DNA from: Pararhizobium_B sp963838155
Lineage (GTDB): Bacteria > Pseudomonadota > Alphaproteobacteria > Rhizobiales > Rhizobiaceae
Direction of reading: 5' to 3'
Length of the DNA: 64,000 nt
Assembly (NCBI GenBank): GCA_963838155.1
Contig: CAWIQE010000019.1
Coordinates: 1 to 64,000 of the forward strand
Part shown: positions 17,541-26,575 of the stretch, in pieces
Layout of the letters: the number at the start of each line of letters is the position of its first letter
Position numbering within the stretch: the first letter of the stretch is position 1
Notes under the pieces: model-generated
Told to the model about the DNA's origin: nothing
Databases searched by the model: none
Seen by the model: the letters and a program-made list of their open reading frames with translations, nothing else
Position numbers and translations under genes: made by a program

Positions 17541-18377
17541 ATGACGGCGCATGCGACGCGTGGGGCCGAGGCGCCCGCGGTTCGCCTCGACGGCGTGTCG
17601 ATCGAATTCGCCGTGGCCGGCAATCGCCTCTTCCGAGCGGTCGAGCAGGCCGATCTCACGGTCGCCGCCGGGGAGTTCGTCGCGATCGTCGGGCCCACCG
17701 GCTGCGGAAAGTCGACGCTGCTGAACGCCTCGGCGGGCCTCGTGCGGCCGGCGGACGGAACGGTCTCCGTCTTCGGCAACCCGCTCGCCGGCCTCAACCT
17801 CCTGTCGGGCTACCTGTTCCAGCAGGACGCGCTGATGCCCTGGAAGACGGCCCTGGAAAACGTCGCGATCGGGCTCGAGATCTCGGGGACGCCGCGCGGG
17901 ACGGCACGCGAGCGGGCGCGCGAGTGGCTCGGCCGGGTCGGACTGGCACCCTTCGCCGACCGCTATCCGCACATGCTGTCGGGCGGCCAGCGCAAGCGCG
18001 TCGCCCTGGCGCAGGTCCTGATCCGCGATCCGGAGATCGTGCTGATGGACGAGCCGTTCGGGCCGCTCGACGCGCAGACGCGGCTGATCATGGGAGACCT
18101 TCTCCTGAGGCTCTGGTCGGAGAACCGCAAGGCGGTGATCTTCGTCACGCACGACCTCGAGGAGGCGATCTCGCTCGCCGACCGCGTCGTCATCATGTCG
18201 GCCGGGCCGGCGGCGCGCATCATCGGCGACTTCCCGATTCCGCTCGACCGGCCGCGGGACATCAGCGAGATCAAGCTCGACCCGGCCTTCCAGAGGATCC
18301 ATCGCGAGATCTGGCACATGCTGAAGACCGAAGTGCTGAAGACCTATCCGGGCCTCGTGGCGGGAGAACCGGCATGA
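17541..18377 (+). CDS. NitT/TauT-type ABC transporter ATP-binding protein
   Basis: 278-aa ATPase of the nitrate/sulfonate/taurine (SsuB/TauB-like) importer group. Walker A is GPTGCGKST, the Q-loop LFQQDALMPWKT, the signature MLSGGQRKRVALAQVL, Walker B IVLMDEPFG, the D-loop PLDAQTR and the H-loop VTHDLEEA. The ATG at 17541 follows GGAGG; an upstream open frame has no family similarity. Its stop overlaps the permease start by 4 nt, so the two are translationally coupled. Confidence 0.93.
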   Translation: MTAHATRGAEAPAVRLDGVSIEFAVAGNRLFRAVEQADLTVAAGEFVAIVGPTGCGKSTLLNASAGLVRPADGTVSVFGNPLAGLNLLSGYLFQQDALMPWKTALENVAIGLEISGTPRGTARERAREWLGRVGLAPFADRYPHMLSGGQRKRVALAQVLIRDPEIVLMDEPFGPLDAQTRLIMGDLLLRLWSENRKAVIFVTHDLEEAISLADRVVIMSAGPAARIIGDFPIPLDRPRDISEIKLDPAFQRIHREIWHMLKTEVLKTYPGLVAGEPA

Positions 18378-19159
18378 AACGCGCCTCGCTCGTGGCGGCG
18401 CAGGTCTGCGTGGCCCTCGTCGTCATCCTCTTCTGGCAGGTCGCCTCGACGACGCACGTCATCGGCGACCCGTCCTCCATCTCCTTCTTCTTCGCGACGC
18501 CGGGCGGCGTCGCCGCGCAGATCTGGGACTGGTTCTCGGGCGGATCGATCTGGTACAATCTGTGGATCACGCTGCTGGAATCGGCGCTGTCCTTCGTCAT
18601 CGGCTCGCTTGCCGCCGTGGTCGTCGGCTTCTGGTTCGCGCGCAAGCCGCGTCTCGCGGCGATCTTCGATCCCTATGTGAAGGGCGCCAACGCGCTGCCG
18701 CGCGTGGTGCTCGCGCCGATCTTCACCCTCTGGTTCGGCCTCGGCATATGGTCGAAGGTGGCGCTCGGCTTCACGCTCGTCTTCTTCATCGTCTTCTTCA
18801 ACGTCTACCAGGGCGTCAAGGAGGTGGACACGACGGTCCTGTCCAATGCCCGGATGCTCGGCATGAACGAGCGGCAGCTGCTGCGCCACGTCTACCTGCC
18901 GTCGGCGCTGTCCTGGATGTTCTCGTCGCTCCACACCTCGATCGGCTTCGCCGTCGTCGGCGCCGTGGTCGGGGAATATCTCGGATCGGCCGCCGGGCTC
19001 GGCTACCTGATCCAGCAGGCGGAGGGAATGTTCGACGTCGCCGGCGTCTTTGCGGGGATGTTCGTGCTCGCCGCCTTCGTGCTCGTCATCGACTGGTGCG
19101 TCACGCTGGTCGAACGTCGGCTTCTCGTCTGGCGTCCGGACGGTTCCGGAAACCGCTAA
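18374..19159 (+). CDS. NitT/TauT-type ABC transporter permease
   Basis: 261-aa inner-membrane subunit with about six hydrophobic helices and the binding-protein-dependent transport signature. The EAA-type loop reads NARMLGMNERQLLRHVYLPS, and the region after it (IGFAVVGAVVGEYLGSAAGLGYLI) is typical of TauC/SsuC-like permeases. It starts inside the ATPase stop codon (ATGA overlap) and is followed 23 nt later by the binding-protein gene, making a complete three-gene importer operon. Confidence 0.93.
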   Translation: MKRASLVAAQVCVALVVILFWQVASTTHVIGDPSSISFFFATPGGVAAQIWDWFSGGSIWYNLWITLLESALSFVIGSLAAVVVGFWFARKPRLAAIFDPYVKGANALPRVVLAPIFTLWFGLGIWSKVALGFTLVFFIVFFNVYQGVKEVDTTVLSNARMLGMNERQLLRHVYLPSALSWMFSSLHTSIGFAVVGAVVGEYLGSAAGLGYLIQQAEGMFDVAGVFAGMFVLAAFVLVIDWCVTLVERRLLVWRPDGSGNR

Positions 19160-19182
19160 TTCATTCCAAGGAGGAGGAAATC

Positions 19183-20184
19183 ATGAATAGGATCGGAAAA
19201 CTCGTCGCGGCGGCCGCCGCGCTGCTGACGATGGGCGGCGTCGCCGCGGCCCAGTCGAAGGTGACGCTCGCCATCGGCGGCGCGTCGTGCCTGTGCTACC
19301 TGCCGACGGTGCTGACCAAGCAGCTCGGCAACTTCAAGAAGGCCGGCGTCGACGTCGACCTCGTCAACTTCAAGGGCGGCTCCCAGGCGCTGACGGCCGT
19401 CATCGGCGGAAGCGCGGACGTCGTTTCGGGCTATTTCGACCACACCGTCGAGCTCGCCGCCAAGAAGCAGCAGATGACCGCCTTCGTCGTCTACGACCGT
19501 TTCCCCGGGCTCGTGCTCGTGGTGGCGCCGGACAAGAGCGACAAGATCAAGTCCATCAAGGACCTCAAGGGCGCCAAGGTGGGCGTCAGCGCGCCGGGCT
19601 CCTCGACCGACTTCTTCCTGAAGTTCCTCTTGAAGAAGAACGGCCTGGAAACCGACGCGGCGTCGGTGATCGGCGTCGGCCTCGGCGGAACGGCGGTCGC
19701 GGCCATGGAACAGGGCCAGATCGACGCCGCCGTGATGCTCGATCCGGCGGTGACCATCCTGCAGAACAAGTACAAGGACCTCAGGATCCTGACGGACACC
19801 CGCAGCCAGAAGGACACCGAGGCCGTCTTCGGCGGCGACTATCCGGGCGGCGCCTTCTACACCCGCGCCGCGTGGCTCAAGGATCACCCGAAGGAGGCGG
19901 CGGCGATGGCCCGTGCCGTGGTCGACACGCTTGGCTGGATCCACTCCCATTCGCCCGAGGAGATCATGAACAAGATGCCGAAGGAGATGGTGGGCAAGGA
20001 CAAGGACGCCTATCTGGCGGCCCTGAAGAACACGATCCCGATGTATTCCAAGGACGGCGTCATGGACCCCAAGGGAGCCAAGGCCGTGCTCGACGTGTTC
20101 AGCGTCGGCTCGCCGGACGTCGCCAAGGCCAATATCGACGTGACGAAGACCTACACGAACGAATTCGTCGGCGGAGCGAAGTAA
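19183..20184 (+). CDS. NitT/TauT-type substrate-binding protein
   Basis: 333-aa periplasmic binding protein with a clear signal peptide (MNRIGKLVAAAAALLTMGG, then VAAAQS). The mature part follows the NMT1/SsuA fold: ASCLCYLPTVLTKQLGNFKK, FKGGSQALTAVIGGSADVVSGY, KGAKVGVSAPGSSTDFFLKFLL, IDAAVMLDPAVT. GGAGGA lies just upstream of the ATG. Relatives bind sulfonates, nitrate, taurine or pyrimidine precursors; nothing here defines the ligand. The CLC pair in the presumed ligand pocket is unusual to my eye. Confidence 0.92.
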   Translation: MNRIGKLVAAAAALLTMGGVAAAQSKVTLAIGGASCLCYLPTVLTKQLGNFKKAGVDVDLVNFKGGSQALTAVIGGSADVVSGYFDHTVELAAKKQQMTAFVVYDRFPGLVLVVAPDKSDKIKSIKDLKGAKVGVSAPGSSTDFFLKFLLKKNGLETDAASVIGVGLGGTAVAAMEQGQIDAAVMLDPAVTILQNKYKDLRILTDTRSQKDTEAVFGGDYPGGAFYTRAAWLKDHPKEAAAMARAVVDTLGWIHSHSPEEIMNKMPKEMVGKDKDAYLAALKNTIPMYSKDGVMDPKGAKAVLDVFSVGSPDVAKANIDVTKTYTNEFVGGAK

Positions 20185-20208
20185 CGCGCTTCCGGCAGCG
20201 AGACGACC

Positions 20209-20230
20209 GGGCCGCCCTGTCCGGCGGCCC
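20209..20230 (+). terminator. Hairpin after the binding-protein gene
   Basis: GGGCCGCC (20209-20216) pairs perfectly with GGCGGCCC (20223-20230) around a 6-nt loop, 25 nt after the binding-protein stop. No clear T-run follows. It lies between convergent genes and could end transcription of the importer operon. Confidence 0.45.
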
Positions 20231-20268
20231 CTGCCTGCCGGCGCGTGGCGGCGCCGGTCAGGATGTCT

Positions 20269-20835
20269 TCAGGACTTCTTGAAGCCCAGCCAGGGCTCGA
20301 ACTCCTGCCAGCTCTTGTCCATGGCCCAGGCGCGCGAGAGCCCGGGTATGGCGATGTGGCCGTAGCGAATGGAGAGCTCGCGCTCCGAGGCGGCCTCGCC
20401 CGCCTTGCGGACGGCGGCCATGTAGAGGGAGGAGACGAGGCCGCTGCGGTCGGCCCCGCCCTCGCAGTGCACGAGGATCGGCTTCTTCGCCGCGGCCAAG
20501 ATGGCGATCAGGCGCTCGGCACGGCTCCTGGAGAGAACCTGGCCCGCCGACATGGCGAAATCGACGTGGACGATGCCGAGCTGGCGCGATTCCTTCACTT
20601 CCCGGCGGTACCAGGCCGATTGGGGATTGCGCCCGCGCAGGTTGACGATCGTTCGTATGCCGTATTCGCTCTGGTATTCGACGAGCTGCCCCGGCGACAG
20701 CTGTCCGGAGCGGTAGAACTGCCCGGCGACGACCGTGTGGAAATTCCCCGAGGCGTCCTGCGCGAGCAGCAGCCCCGCGACGGCGACCAGCAGGATCCCT
20801 GCCACGGCACCGCCCCGCTTCAAAATTGTCTTCAT
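20269..20835 (-). CDS. Secreted or membrane-anchored dual-specificity tyrosine phosphatase
   Basis: 188 aa with an N-terminal hydrophobic helix (GGAVAGILLVAVAGLLLAQ) acting as signal peptide or anchor, followed by a PTP/DSP domain. The active-site loop VHCEGGADRSGLV (HC-x5-R-S) is intact, and QFYRSGQLSPGQL and IRTIVNLRGRNPQSAWYRRE match the family's N-terminal strands. Bacterial relatives are periplasmic phosphatases acting on proteins, inositol phosphates or lipids. It is convergent with the ABC importer and reads in the same direction as the aminotransferase upstream, 124 nt away. Confidence 0.88.
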   Translation of the reverse strand: MKTILKRGGAVAGILLVAVAGLLLAQDASGNFHTVVAGQFYRSGQLSPGQLVEYQSEYGIRTIVNLRGRNPQSAWYRREVKESRQLGIVHVDFAMSAGQVLSRSRAERLIAILAAAKKPILVHCEGGADRSGLVSSLYMAAVRKAGEAASERELSIRYGHIAIPGLSRAWAMDKSWQEFEPWLGFKKS

Positions 20836-20959
20836 GCGACATCCGGCTCCATGCGACGGCGGCCCTCGTGCCGTGACGTCGTCTCTTCGTTGCCGGCGAT
20901 GTTGGGCGCGCGAGGTGACGGGAAGCTGAAAGCCGCGCCGGACGCCCCGGCACGGGGCG

Positions 20960-22126
20960 TCAGAGCTGGCTGAAATAGGCCGCCAGCCGGGCGGCGGCCT
21001 CCTCGATGTGGTCGATGCGGCGCAGGAAGCAGGCGCGGAAGAAGCTCTCGCCGCCCGCGCCGAAAGCGACGCCGGGCGCCAGTCCGACGCCGGCCCGGTC
21101 GACGATGTCCATCGCCGCCGCCATGCTGTCCGTCACGCCGTCGACGCTGAAGAAGGCATAGAAGGCGCCGTCCGGCTTGCGCAGGTCGATGCGGCCCGTG
21201 GAAAGCAGCGCCTCGCAGAGGACGTCCCTGGCCCGGCGCGCGCGGTCGACGTTGTCGGCGACGAGCCCCTCGCCCTCCTCGAGCGCCGCGAGGGCTCCGC
21301 GCTGGAGGAAGGCGGCGACGCCGGAGGTCGAGTACTGGACGAGGTTCTCGAAGGCCTGCCCCAGTTCCGGCGGCGCGACGATCCATCCGACGCGCCAGCC
21401 GGTCATCGACCAGTTTTTCGAAAACGAATTGACGAAGACGATGCGGTCGTCCGCCTCGCCGACGTCCATGAGCGAGGGCGCCCGCTCGCCGGAATAGCAG
21501 AAGCGTGCGTAGATCTCGTCGGCGATGATCCAGATCCCGTGCCGGCGGGCGATGTCCAGGATCGCGCGGAGCTCGCCGCGGCTCGCGGTCCACCCGGTCG
21601 GGTTCGACGGCGTGTTGAGGAAAAGGCAGCGGGTCTTGGCGGTTATCGCCTCTTCGAGGCGGTTCAGGTCGAGCGTCCAGCTTCCGTCGAAATGGTCGAA
21701 GCGGACGGGCCTGGCGACAGCCCCGGACAGCCCGACGGCGGCGGGAAAGTTGGGCCAGGCCGGCGACAGGTAGAGAACGTCGTCGCCGGGGGAGACGACC
21801 GCCTCGATGGCGATCCGGATGGCCTGCATGCCGGAGCCGGTGACGAAGAACATCTCAGGCGAGAACGGCCCCTCGTAGAACCGTGCATAATAGCGCGCCA
21901 GGGCCTCCCGCAGCGGCGGGATGCCGCGCTGCCAGGTGTAGAAGGTCTCGCCGGCTTCCAGCGCACGGGTCACCGCCGCTCCGATGAAGGCCGGGGTCGG
22001 CAGGTCGCCCTCGCCGGCCCAGAGCGGGATCAGCCCCTCGCGCAGGCGGCCGTGGTTGACGACGGCGACGATGCCGCTTTCGGGCGCGCCGGCGGCGCGG
22101 GGGCTCAGTGAAGAGAGATCGAGCAC
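20960..22126 (-). CDS. Class I/II PLP-dependent aminotransferase
   Basis: 388-aa fold type I aminotransferase. The PLP lysine lies in NSFSKNWSMTGWRVGW; other landmarks are FYTWQRGIPPLREALARYY, FVTGSGMQAIRIAIEAV, LNTPSNPTGW and WIIADEIYARF. The C-terminus ends AARLAAYFSQL. I start it at the GTG at 22126 (VLDLSSLSP) because GGAGGC lies just ahead; the longer ATG version adds an Arg-rich leader. Such enzymes transaminate aspartate, aromatic or branched substrates; the exact substrate is not evident. Confidence 0.9.
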   Translation of the reverse strand: MLDLSSLSPRAAGAPESGIVAVVNHGRLREGLIPLWAGEGDLPTPAFIGAAVTRALEAGETFYTWQRGIPPLREALARYYARFYEGPFSPEMFFVTGSGMQAIRIAIEAVVSPGDDVLYLSPAWPNFPAAVGLSGAVARPVRFDHFDGSWTLDLNRLEEAITAKTRCLFLNTPSNPTGWTASRGELRAILDIARRHGIWIIADEIYARFCYSGERAPSLMDVGEADDRIVFVNSFSKNWSMTGWRVGWIVAPPELGQAFENLVQYSTSGVAAFLQRGALAALEEGEGLVADNVDRARRARDVLCEALLSTGRIDLRKPDGAFYAFFSVDGVTDSMAAAMDIVDRAGVGLAPGVAFGAGGESFFRACFLRRIDHIEEAAARLAAYFSQL

Positions 22127-22243
22127 GGGCTGCCTCCGGCCATGGCGACGATTGCGCAGACATAGCGCTTCGCGGCGGCGCAATCACGTCACAAGTATCG
22201 ATCGATCGATCCGGTTTCGTGAAGTGCCCCGCCGGGGCGCGGG

Positions 22244-22675
22244 TCAGGCGCGGGTCTTGAGCAGGTCGCGGATTTCGGTGAGGAGCTGGACGTCGGCGGG
22301 CGGCGCGGGAGAAACTTCGGGGGCCGGCTCCTCGTCGCGTTCCATCCTGCGGCGCAGCGTGTTCACGCCCTTGACCATCAGGAAGATGATCCAGGCGAGA
22401 ATGAGGAAGTTGATGACCATGGTGACGAAGTTGCCGTAGGCGAAGACCGCGCCCTGCTTGCGGGCCTCGGCGAGCGTCTGGGCCGTGACGCCGCTCGTCA
22501 GGGCGAAGAAATAGTTGGAGAAGTCGAAGCCGCCGAAGATCGCCCCGACGATCGGCATGATGATGTCGTCGGTCAGCGACTTCACGATGAGGCTGAAGGC
22601 GGTGCCGATGATCACGCCGACGGCGAGATCCATGACGTTGCCCTTGGAGATGAATTCCTTGAATTCGTTGAGCAT
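22244..22675 (-). CDS. mscL: Large-conductance mechanosensitive channel
   Basis: 143-aa inner-membrane channel that opens under osmotic downshock. The N-terminal LNEFKEFISKGNVMDLAVGV matches MscL closely, followed by TM1 (IIGTAFSLIVKSLTDDIIMP), a periplasmic loop, TM2 (YGNFVTMVINFLILAWIIFL) and the cytosolic charged helix ending LLTEIRDLLK. The ATG at 22675 follows GGGGAAGCC; the open frame continues upstream but without similarity. Monocistronic, divergent from the following kinase gene. Confidence 0.97.
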   Translation of the reverse strand: MLNEFKEFISKGNVMDLAVGVIIGTAFSLIVKSLTDDIIMPIVGAIFGGFDFSNYFFALTSGVTAQTLAEARKQGAVFAYGNFVTMVINFLILAWIIFLMVKGVNTLRRRMERDEEPAPEVSPAPPADVQLLTEIRDLLKTRA

Positions 22676-22916
22676 GGTGGCTTCCCCTTCAAACCGCCCG
22701 CTCGACGGCGCCGCATACGGGCAAGGCATCAACAACGGCGCGACCTTAGCACAACTCCGCCGACGGAGAAGCGCGTTTCCGCCAATATGAACAAATGCAT
22801 GGCGGCTCCGGGAGCTCTCGCCGGGCCGCGATTGCACTCGGGCCCGTTGCGGCTATTCTAGGGTCTCGACGGAGGGGAACGGCGGATCGCCGAGTCGACC
22901 GTTCCGGGGAGGGAGC

Positions 22917-25900
22917 ATGCTGTCCGGCTGGGCACTTTTCGCGACGGCGCTGATTTATCTGCTGCTGCTCTTCGCCATCGCGAGCTACGGGGACCGCAAG
23001 AGCGCGCTGGATTCCACCGCGACGACGCCACGCCCGATCATCTATTCGCTGAGCCTGGCGGTCTACTGCACGTCCTGGACCTATCTGGGCGCCGTCGGGC
23101 TGGCGACCCGGCACGGCCTCGAGTTCCTCGGCATCTATATCGGCCCGGCGATCATGTTCACGATCGGGATGCCGGTGATCCGGCGCATCGTCGGCCTGGC
23201 CAAGGCGGAGCGCCTGACCTCGATCGCCGACTTCATCGCCGCGCGCTACGGGAAGAACCCGACGCTCGCCGCGCTGGTGGCCTCGATCGCCGTCTTCGGC
23301 ACGATCCCCTACATCGCCCTGCAGCTGAAGGCGGTGTCGGACTCGGTCGCGACGCTGACGAGCACGACCTTTCCCGCGCAGCCGGCGGCGACCCACGCGA
23401 TGTTCGCGGACATTCCGCTCGCGGTGACCATCTCGCTGGCGCTGTTCGCGGTGGTCTTCGGCACGCGGCACACCGACGCGACCGAGCACCAGAACGGCCT
23501 CATCCTGGCGATCGCGACGGAGTCCGTGGTGAAGCTCGTCGCCATCACGACCGTCGGCCTCGTCGTCGTCTTCGGCATCTTCGACGGGTTCGGCGATCTC
23601 GTCGCCACGGCGAAGGCGAGCCCGATGATCCTGGAGCGCCTTTCCTACGAGACGCCGCTCGCGCGCTGGATCATGCTGACGGTGCTGTCGGCATTCGCGG
23701 TGCTGATGCTGCCGCGGCAGTTCCACGTGACGGTGGTGGAGAACCGCTCGCAGAGCGAACTGCGGCTGGCGCGCGTCCTGTTTCCGCTCTACCTGGTGGC
23801 GATCAACCTGTTCGTGATCCCCGTCGCCGTGGCGGGGCTCGACACCTTCGGCGGGGTCGGCGACCGGGACCTCTACGTGCTGACGGTGCCGCTCGCCCAT
23901 GGGCTGCCGCTGGTGACGCTGGCGGCCTTTCTCGGCGGCTTCTCGGCTGCGACGGCGATGGTGATCGTGGCCTCGGTCGCGGTCGCCATCATGATCTCAA
24001 ACGACATCGCGATGCCGCTCTTCCTGAGGCCGAACGTGCTGCGCCGGGGGGCCGTGCCCGGCAATTTCGGCTCGACGATCCGCACCGTCCGGCGCACGGC
24101 GATCTTCGCCGTCATGCTTCTCGGCTATCTCTACTACAGCATGGCCGACCTCGATGCGGGCCTCGCCTCGATCGGGCTCCTGTCGTTCGCCGCCATCGCG
24201 CAGTTCGCGCCGCCGCTCTTCGGCGGCCTTGTCTGGCGGCAGGCCAACGCACGCGGCGCGATCGCCGGCCTTCTCGGCGGCATGGCGATCTGGACGCTGC
24301 TTCTCTTCGTGCCGAGCATGGGCGGCCCGAGCCCGGACGCGGCGGCGGCCGCGATCCTGGATTTCCTGACCCCCGGGCCGGCCTGGGCATCGGGACGCGC
24401 CTCCGACCCGCTCGTCAACGCCGTCATCCTGAGCCTCGTCGCCAACGTAACGCTCTATGTCGTCGGGTCGCTGTCGCGGCCGCCGAAGCCGCTGGAGCGC
24501 ATCCAGGCCGGCGTCTTCATCCCGCAGCGTTCCGCCGGCAGCCCGCTGAGCGGACGCTGGCGGACGAGCATCTCCGTCGGCGAGCTGGAGCAGACGGTGG
24601 CGCGCTATCTCGGCGCGGTGCGCACCCGCCGGTCGTTCCGCAGCTACGCGGCGGCGACGGGACAGACGCTGGTGGCGGCCGAGACGGCCGACATGGCGCT
24701 CGTGCGCGCGGCCGAGCAGCTGCTCGCCAGCGCCATCGGCTCGGCTTCGGCGCGGCTGGTGCTGTCGCTCCTCTTCCAGAAGACGGGCGACACGTCGCCG
24801 GAGGCCGCGCGGCTCCTCGACGAGGCCTCGGAGGCCCTGCAGTACAATCACGACCTGCTCGAAACGGCGCTCGGCCAGATGGACCAGGGCATCAGCGTCT
24901 TCGACGGCTCGCGGCGCCTCACGGTCTGGAACACGCGCTTCCGCACCTTGCTCGACCTTCCCGAATCCGTGGGCCAGGTGGGGTTTCCGCTCGAGAGGAT
25001 CATGGACATCCTCGTCGAACGGGGCGACGTCGCCCCGCAGGACCGCGACACCTTCGTGCGCAACCGGCTCACCACGACGGAATCGTTCCAGCTGACGGTC
25101 AAGGCGAAGAACCGCATCATCGAGATCCGCTCGAACCCGATGCCGGACAAGGGTTTCGTGACGACCTACGCCGACATCACCGAACGGGTCGCGGCCGACC
25201 TGGCGCTCAAGCAGGCGAACGAAACGCTGGAGGCGCGCGTCGCCAAGCGCACGGCCGAGTTGACAGCTGTCAACCGCGAGCTGAAGGAGGCGCAGGCCGT
25301 GGCCGAAGAGGCCAACATCGGCAAGACGCGCTTCCTGGCCGCGGTCGGGCACGACATCCTGCAGCCGCTGAACGCGGCCCGCCTCTATTCGTCGACGCTG
25401 GTCGAGCGGCTCGGCTCCTCCGACAACCGCGAAGTGGTGCGCAACATCGATTCCTCGCTGGAATCGGTGGAAACGATCCTGGGCGCCGTGCTCGACCTCT
25501 CGCGGCTCGACACCGGCGCCATGAAGCCGAAGATCTCGGTCTTTCCCCTCAACGACGTCCTGCGGCGCGTCGCCACGGACTTCGCGCCGATCGCGCACGA
25601 GAAGAAGCTGCGCTTCTGCGTCGTGGAAACGTCGCTCCACGTGCGGTCCGACCCGAACCTGCTCAGGCGGCTGATCCAGAACCTCGTGTCGAACGCCATC
25701 AAGTACACGCGCGACGGGCACGTCCTCATCGGGGTCAGGCGGCGGGGGACGTTCGCCCAGGTGCAGGTCGTCGATACCGGCATCGGCATCCCCTCGGCGA
25801 AGTTCCGCACGGTGTTCAAGGAATTCGCCCGGCTCGACGAGGGCATGCGCACGGCGGCGGGGCTCGGGCTTGGCCTGTCCATCGTCGACCGTATCGCGCG

Positions 25901-26423
25901 GGTGCTCGACCATCCCGTCCGCCTCGATTCGCGGCCCGGGCGCGGCACGGACTTCCGGGTGGACATCCCGCGCGCGGCGGCGCCCGCCCTTCGGCCTCCG
26001 GCCAGGCGGGCAGGAGCGCCCGCTCCCGACTCGCGGCTCGAGGGACTGGCGGTGCTGTGCATCGACAACGAGACGAGCATCCTGGAGGGCATGCGGCTGC
26101 TGCTCGGCGGATGGGGCTGCCGGGTGGGCACGGCGACCTCCCTCGCCGAGGCGCGCGCCTTCGCCGGCACCGGCGGGCAGGCGGACGTCGTCATCGCCGA
26201 CTATCATCTCGACGACGGAACCGGGATCGAGGCGATCGAGTGCCTGGAGGCCCTCCCCGGCGGGCCGCCGACCGCGCTGCTTGTCACCGCCGACCGCTCG
26301 GAGACCGTGCGCGACCGGGCGCTGGCCCACGGGATCTCGGTCCAGAACAAGCCGATCCGGCCGGCCGCCCTGCGGGCCTTCCTGAACCGCGCGGCCGTGG
26401 CGCGGCGCAGCGCGGCGGAATAA
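22917..26423 (+). CDS. Sodium:solute symporter-like / hybrid sensor histidine kinase
   Basis: 1168-aa fusion. Residues 1-500 form a sodium:solute symporter-like membrane domain with about 13 helices (VYCTSWTYLGAVGLATRHG; IADFIAARYGKNPTLAALVA). A PAS domain follows at about 640-760 (LGQMDQGISVFDGSRRLTVW), then a coiled coil (LEARVAKRTAELTAVNRELK). HisKA has FLAAVGHDILQPLNAARLYS with the phospho-His near 811; HATPase has NLVSNAIKYT (about 921), DTGIGIPSAK and GLGLGLSIV. A C-terminal receiver (about 1044-1160) has the acceptor Asp in VVIADYHLDDG and a TADRSE segment. This is the NahK/ErcS-type architecture, which couples transport or solute sensing to phosphorelay. It is convergent with a NarL-type regulator that may be its partner. 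Confidence 0.95.
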   Translation: MLSGWALFATALIYLLLLFAIASYGDRKSALDSTATTPRPIIYSLSLAVYCTSWTYLGAVGLATRHGLEFLGIYIGPAIMFTIGMPVIRRIVGLAKAERLTSIADFIAARYGKNPTLAALVASIAVFGTIPYIALQLKAVSDSVATLTSTTFPAQPAATHAMFADIPLAVTISLALFAVVFGTRHTDATEHQNGLILAIATESVVKLVAITTVGLVVVFGIFDGFGDLVATAKASPMILERLSYETPLARWIMLTVLSAFAVLMLPRQFHVTVVENRSQSELRLARVLFPLYLVAINLFVIPVAVAGLDTFGGVGDRDLYVLTVPLAHGLPLVTLAAFLGGFSAATAMVIVASVAVAIMISNDIAMPLFLRPNVLRRGAVPGNFGSTIRTVRRTAIFAVMLLGYLYYSMADLDAGLASIGLLSFAAIAQFAPPLFGGLVWRQANARGAIAGLLGGMAIWTLLLFVPSMGGPSPDAAAAAILDFLTPGPAWASGRASDPLVNAVILSLVANVTLYVVGSLSRPPKPLERIQAGVFIPQRSAGSPLSGRWRTSISVGELEQTVARYLGAVRTRRSFRSYAAATGQTLVAAETADMALVRAAEQLLASAIGSASARLVLSLLFQKTGDTSPEAARLLDEASEALQYNHDLLETALGQMDQGISVFDGSRRLTVWNTRFRTLLDLPESVGQVGFPLERIMDILVERGDVAPQDRDTFVRNRLTTTESFQLTVKAKNRIIEIRSNPMPDKGFVTTYADITERVAADLALKQANETLEARVAKRTAELTAVNRELKEAQAVAEEANIGKTRFLAAVGHDILQPLNAARLYSSTLVERLGSSDNREVVRNIDSSLESVETILGAVLDLSRLDTGAMKPKISVFPLNDVLRRVATDFAPIAHEKKLRFCVVETSLHVRSDPNLLRRLIQNLVSNAIKYTRDGHVLIGVRRRGTFAQVQVVDTGIGIPSAKFRTVFKEFARLDEGMRTAAGLGLGLSIVDRIARVLDHPVRLDSRPGRGTDFRVDIPRAAAPALRPPARRAGAPAPDSRLEGLAVLCIDNETSILEGMRLLLGGWGCRVGTATSLAEARAFAGTGGQADVVIADYHLDDGTGIEAIECLEALPGGPPTALLVTADRSETVRDRALAHGISVQNKPIRPAALRAFLNRAAVARRSAAE

Positions 26424-26425
26424 AA

Positions 26426-26572
26426 GCGCTTCCAGGAAAAGTGGGAACCGGTTTTCCGTCCGGAAGCGCGTAGAAAGAAACTCGCTTCCAGGAAAAGTGG
26501 GAACCGGTTTTCCGTCCGGGAAGCGCGTAGAAACAAACTCGCTTCCAGGAAAAGTGGGAACCGGTTTTCCGG
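26426..26572 (-). repeat. Three-copy tandem repeat array between convergent genes
   Basis: Three copies of the same core seen near 5811, here in the opposite orientation (CGCTTCCAGGAAAAGTGGGA onward), start at about 26426, 26483 and 26540, a period of exactly 57 bp. Spacers read GTAGAAAGAAACT or close to it. The third copy is cut short just before the stop codon of the response regulator. Placed between convergent genes, the inverted symmetry could also act as a bidirectional terminator. Confidence 0.9.
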
Positions 26573-26575
26573 CGT

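Noticed and set aside
23997..26330. 777-aa minus-strand frame
   Set aside because: Antisense shadow of the symporter/histidine kinase, with no domain signature.
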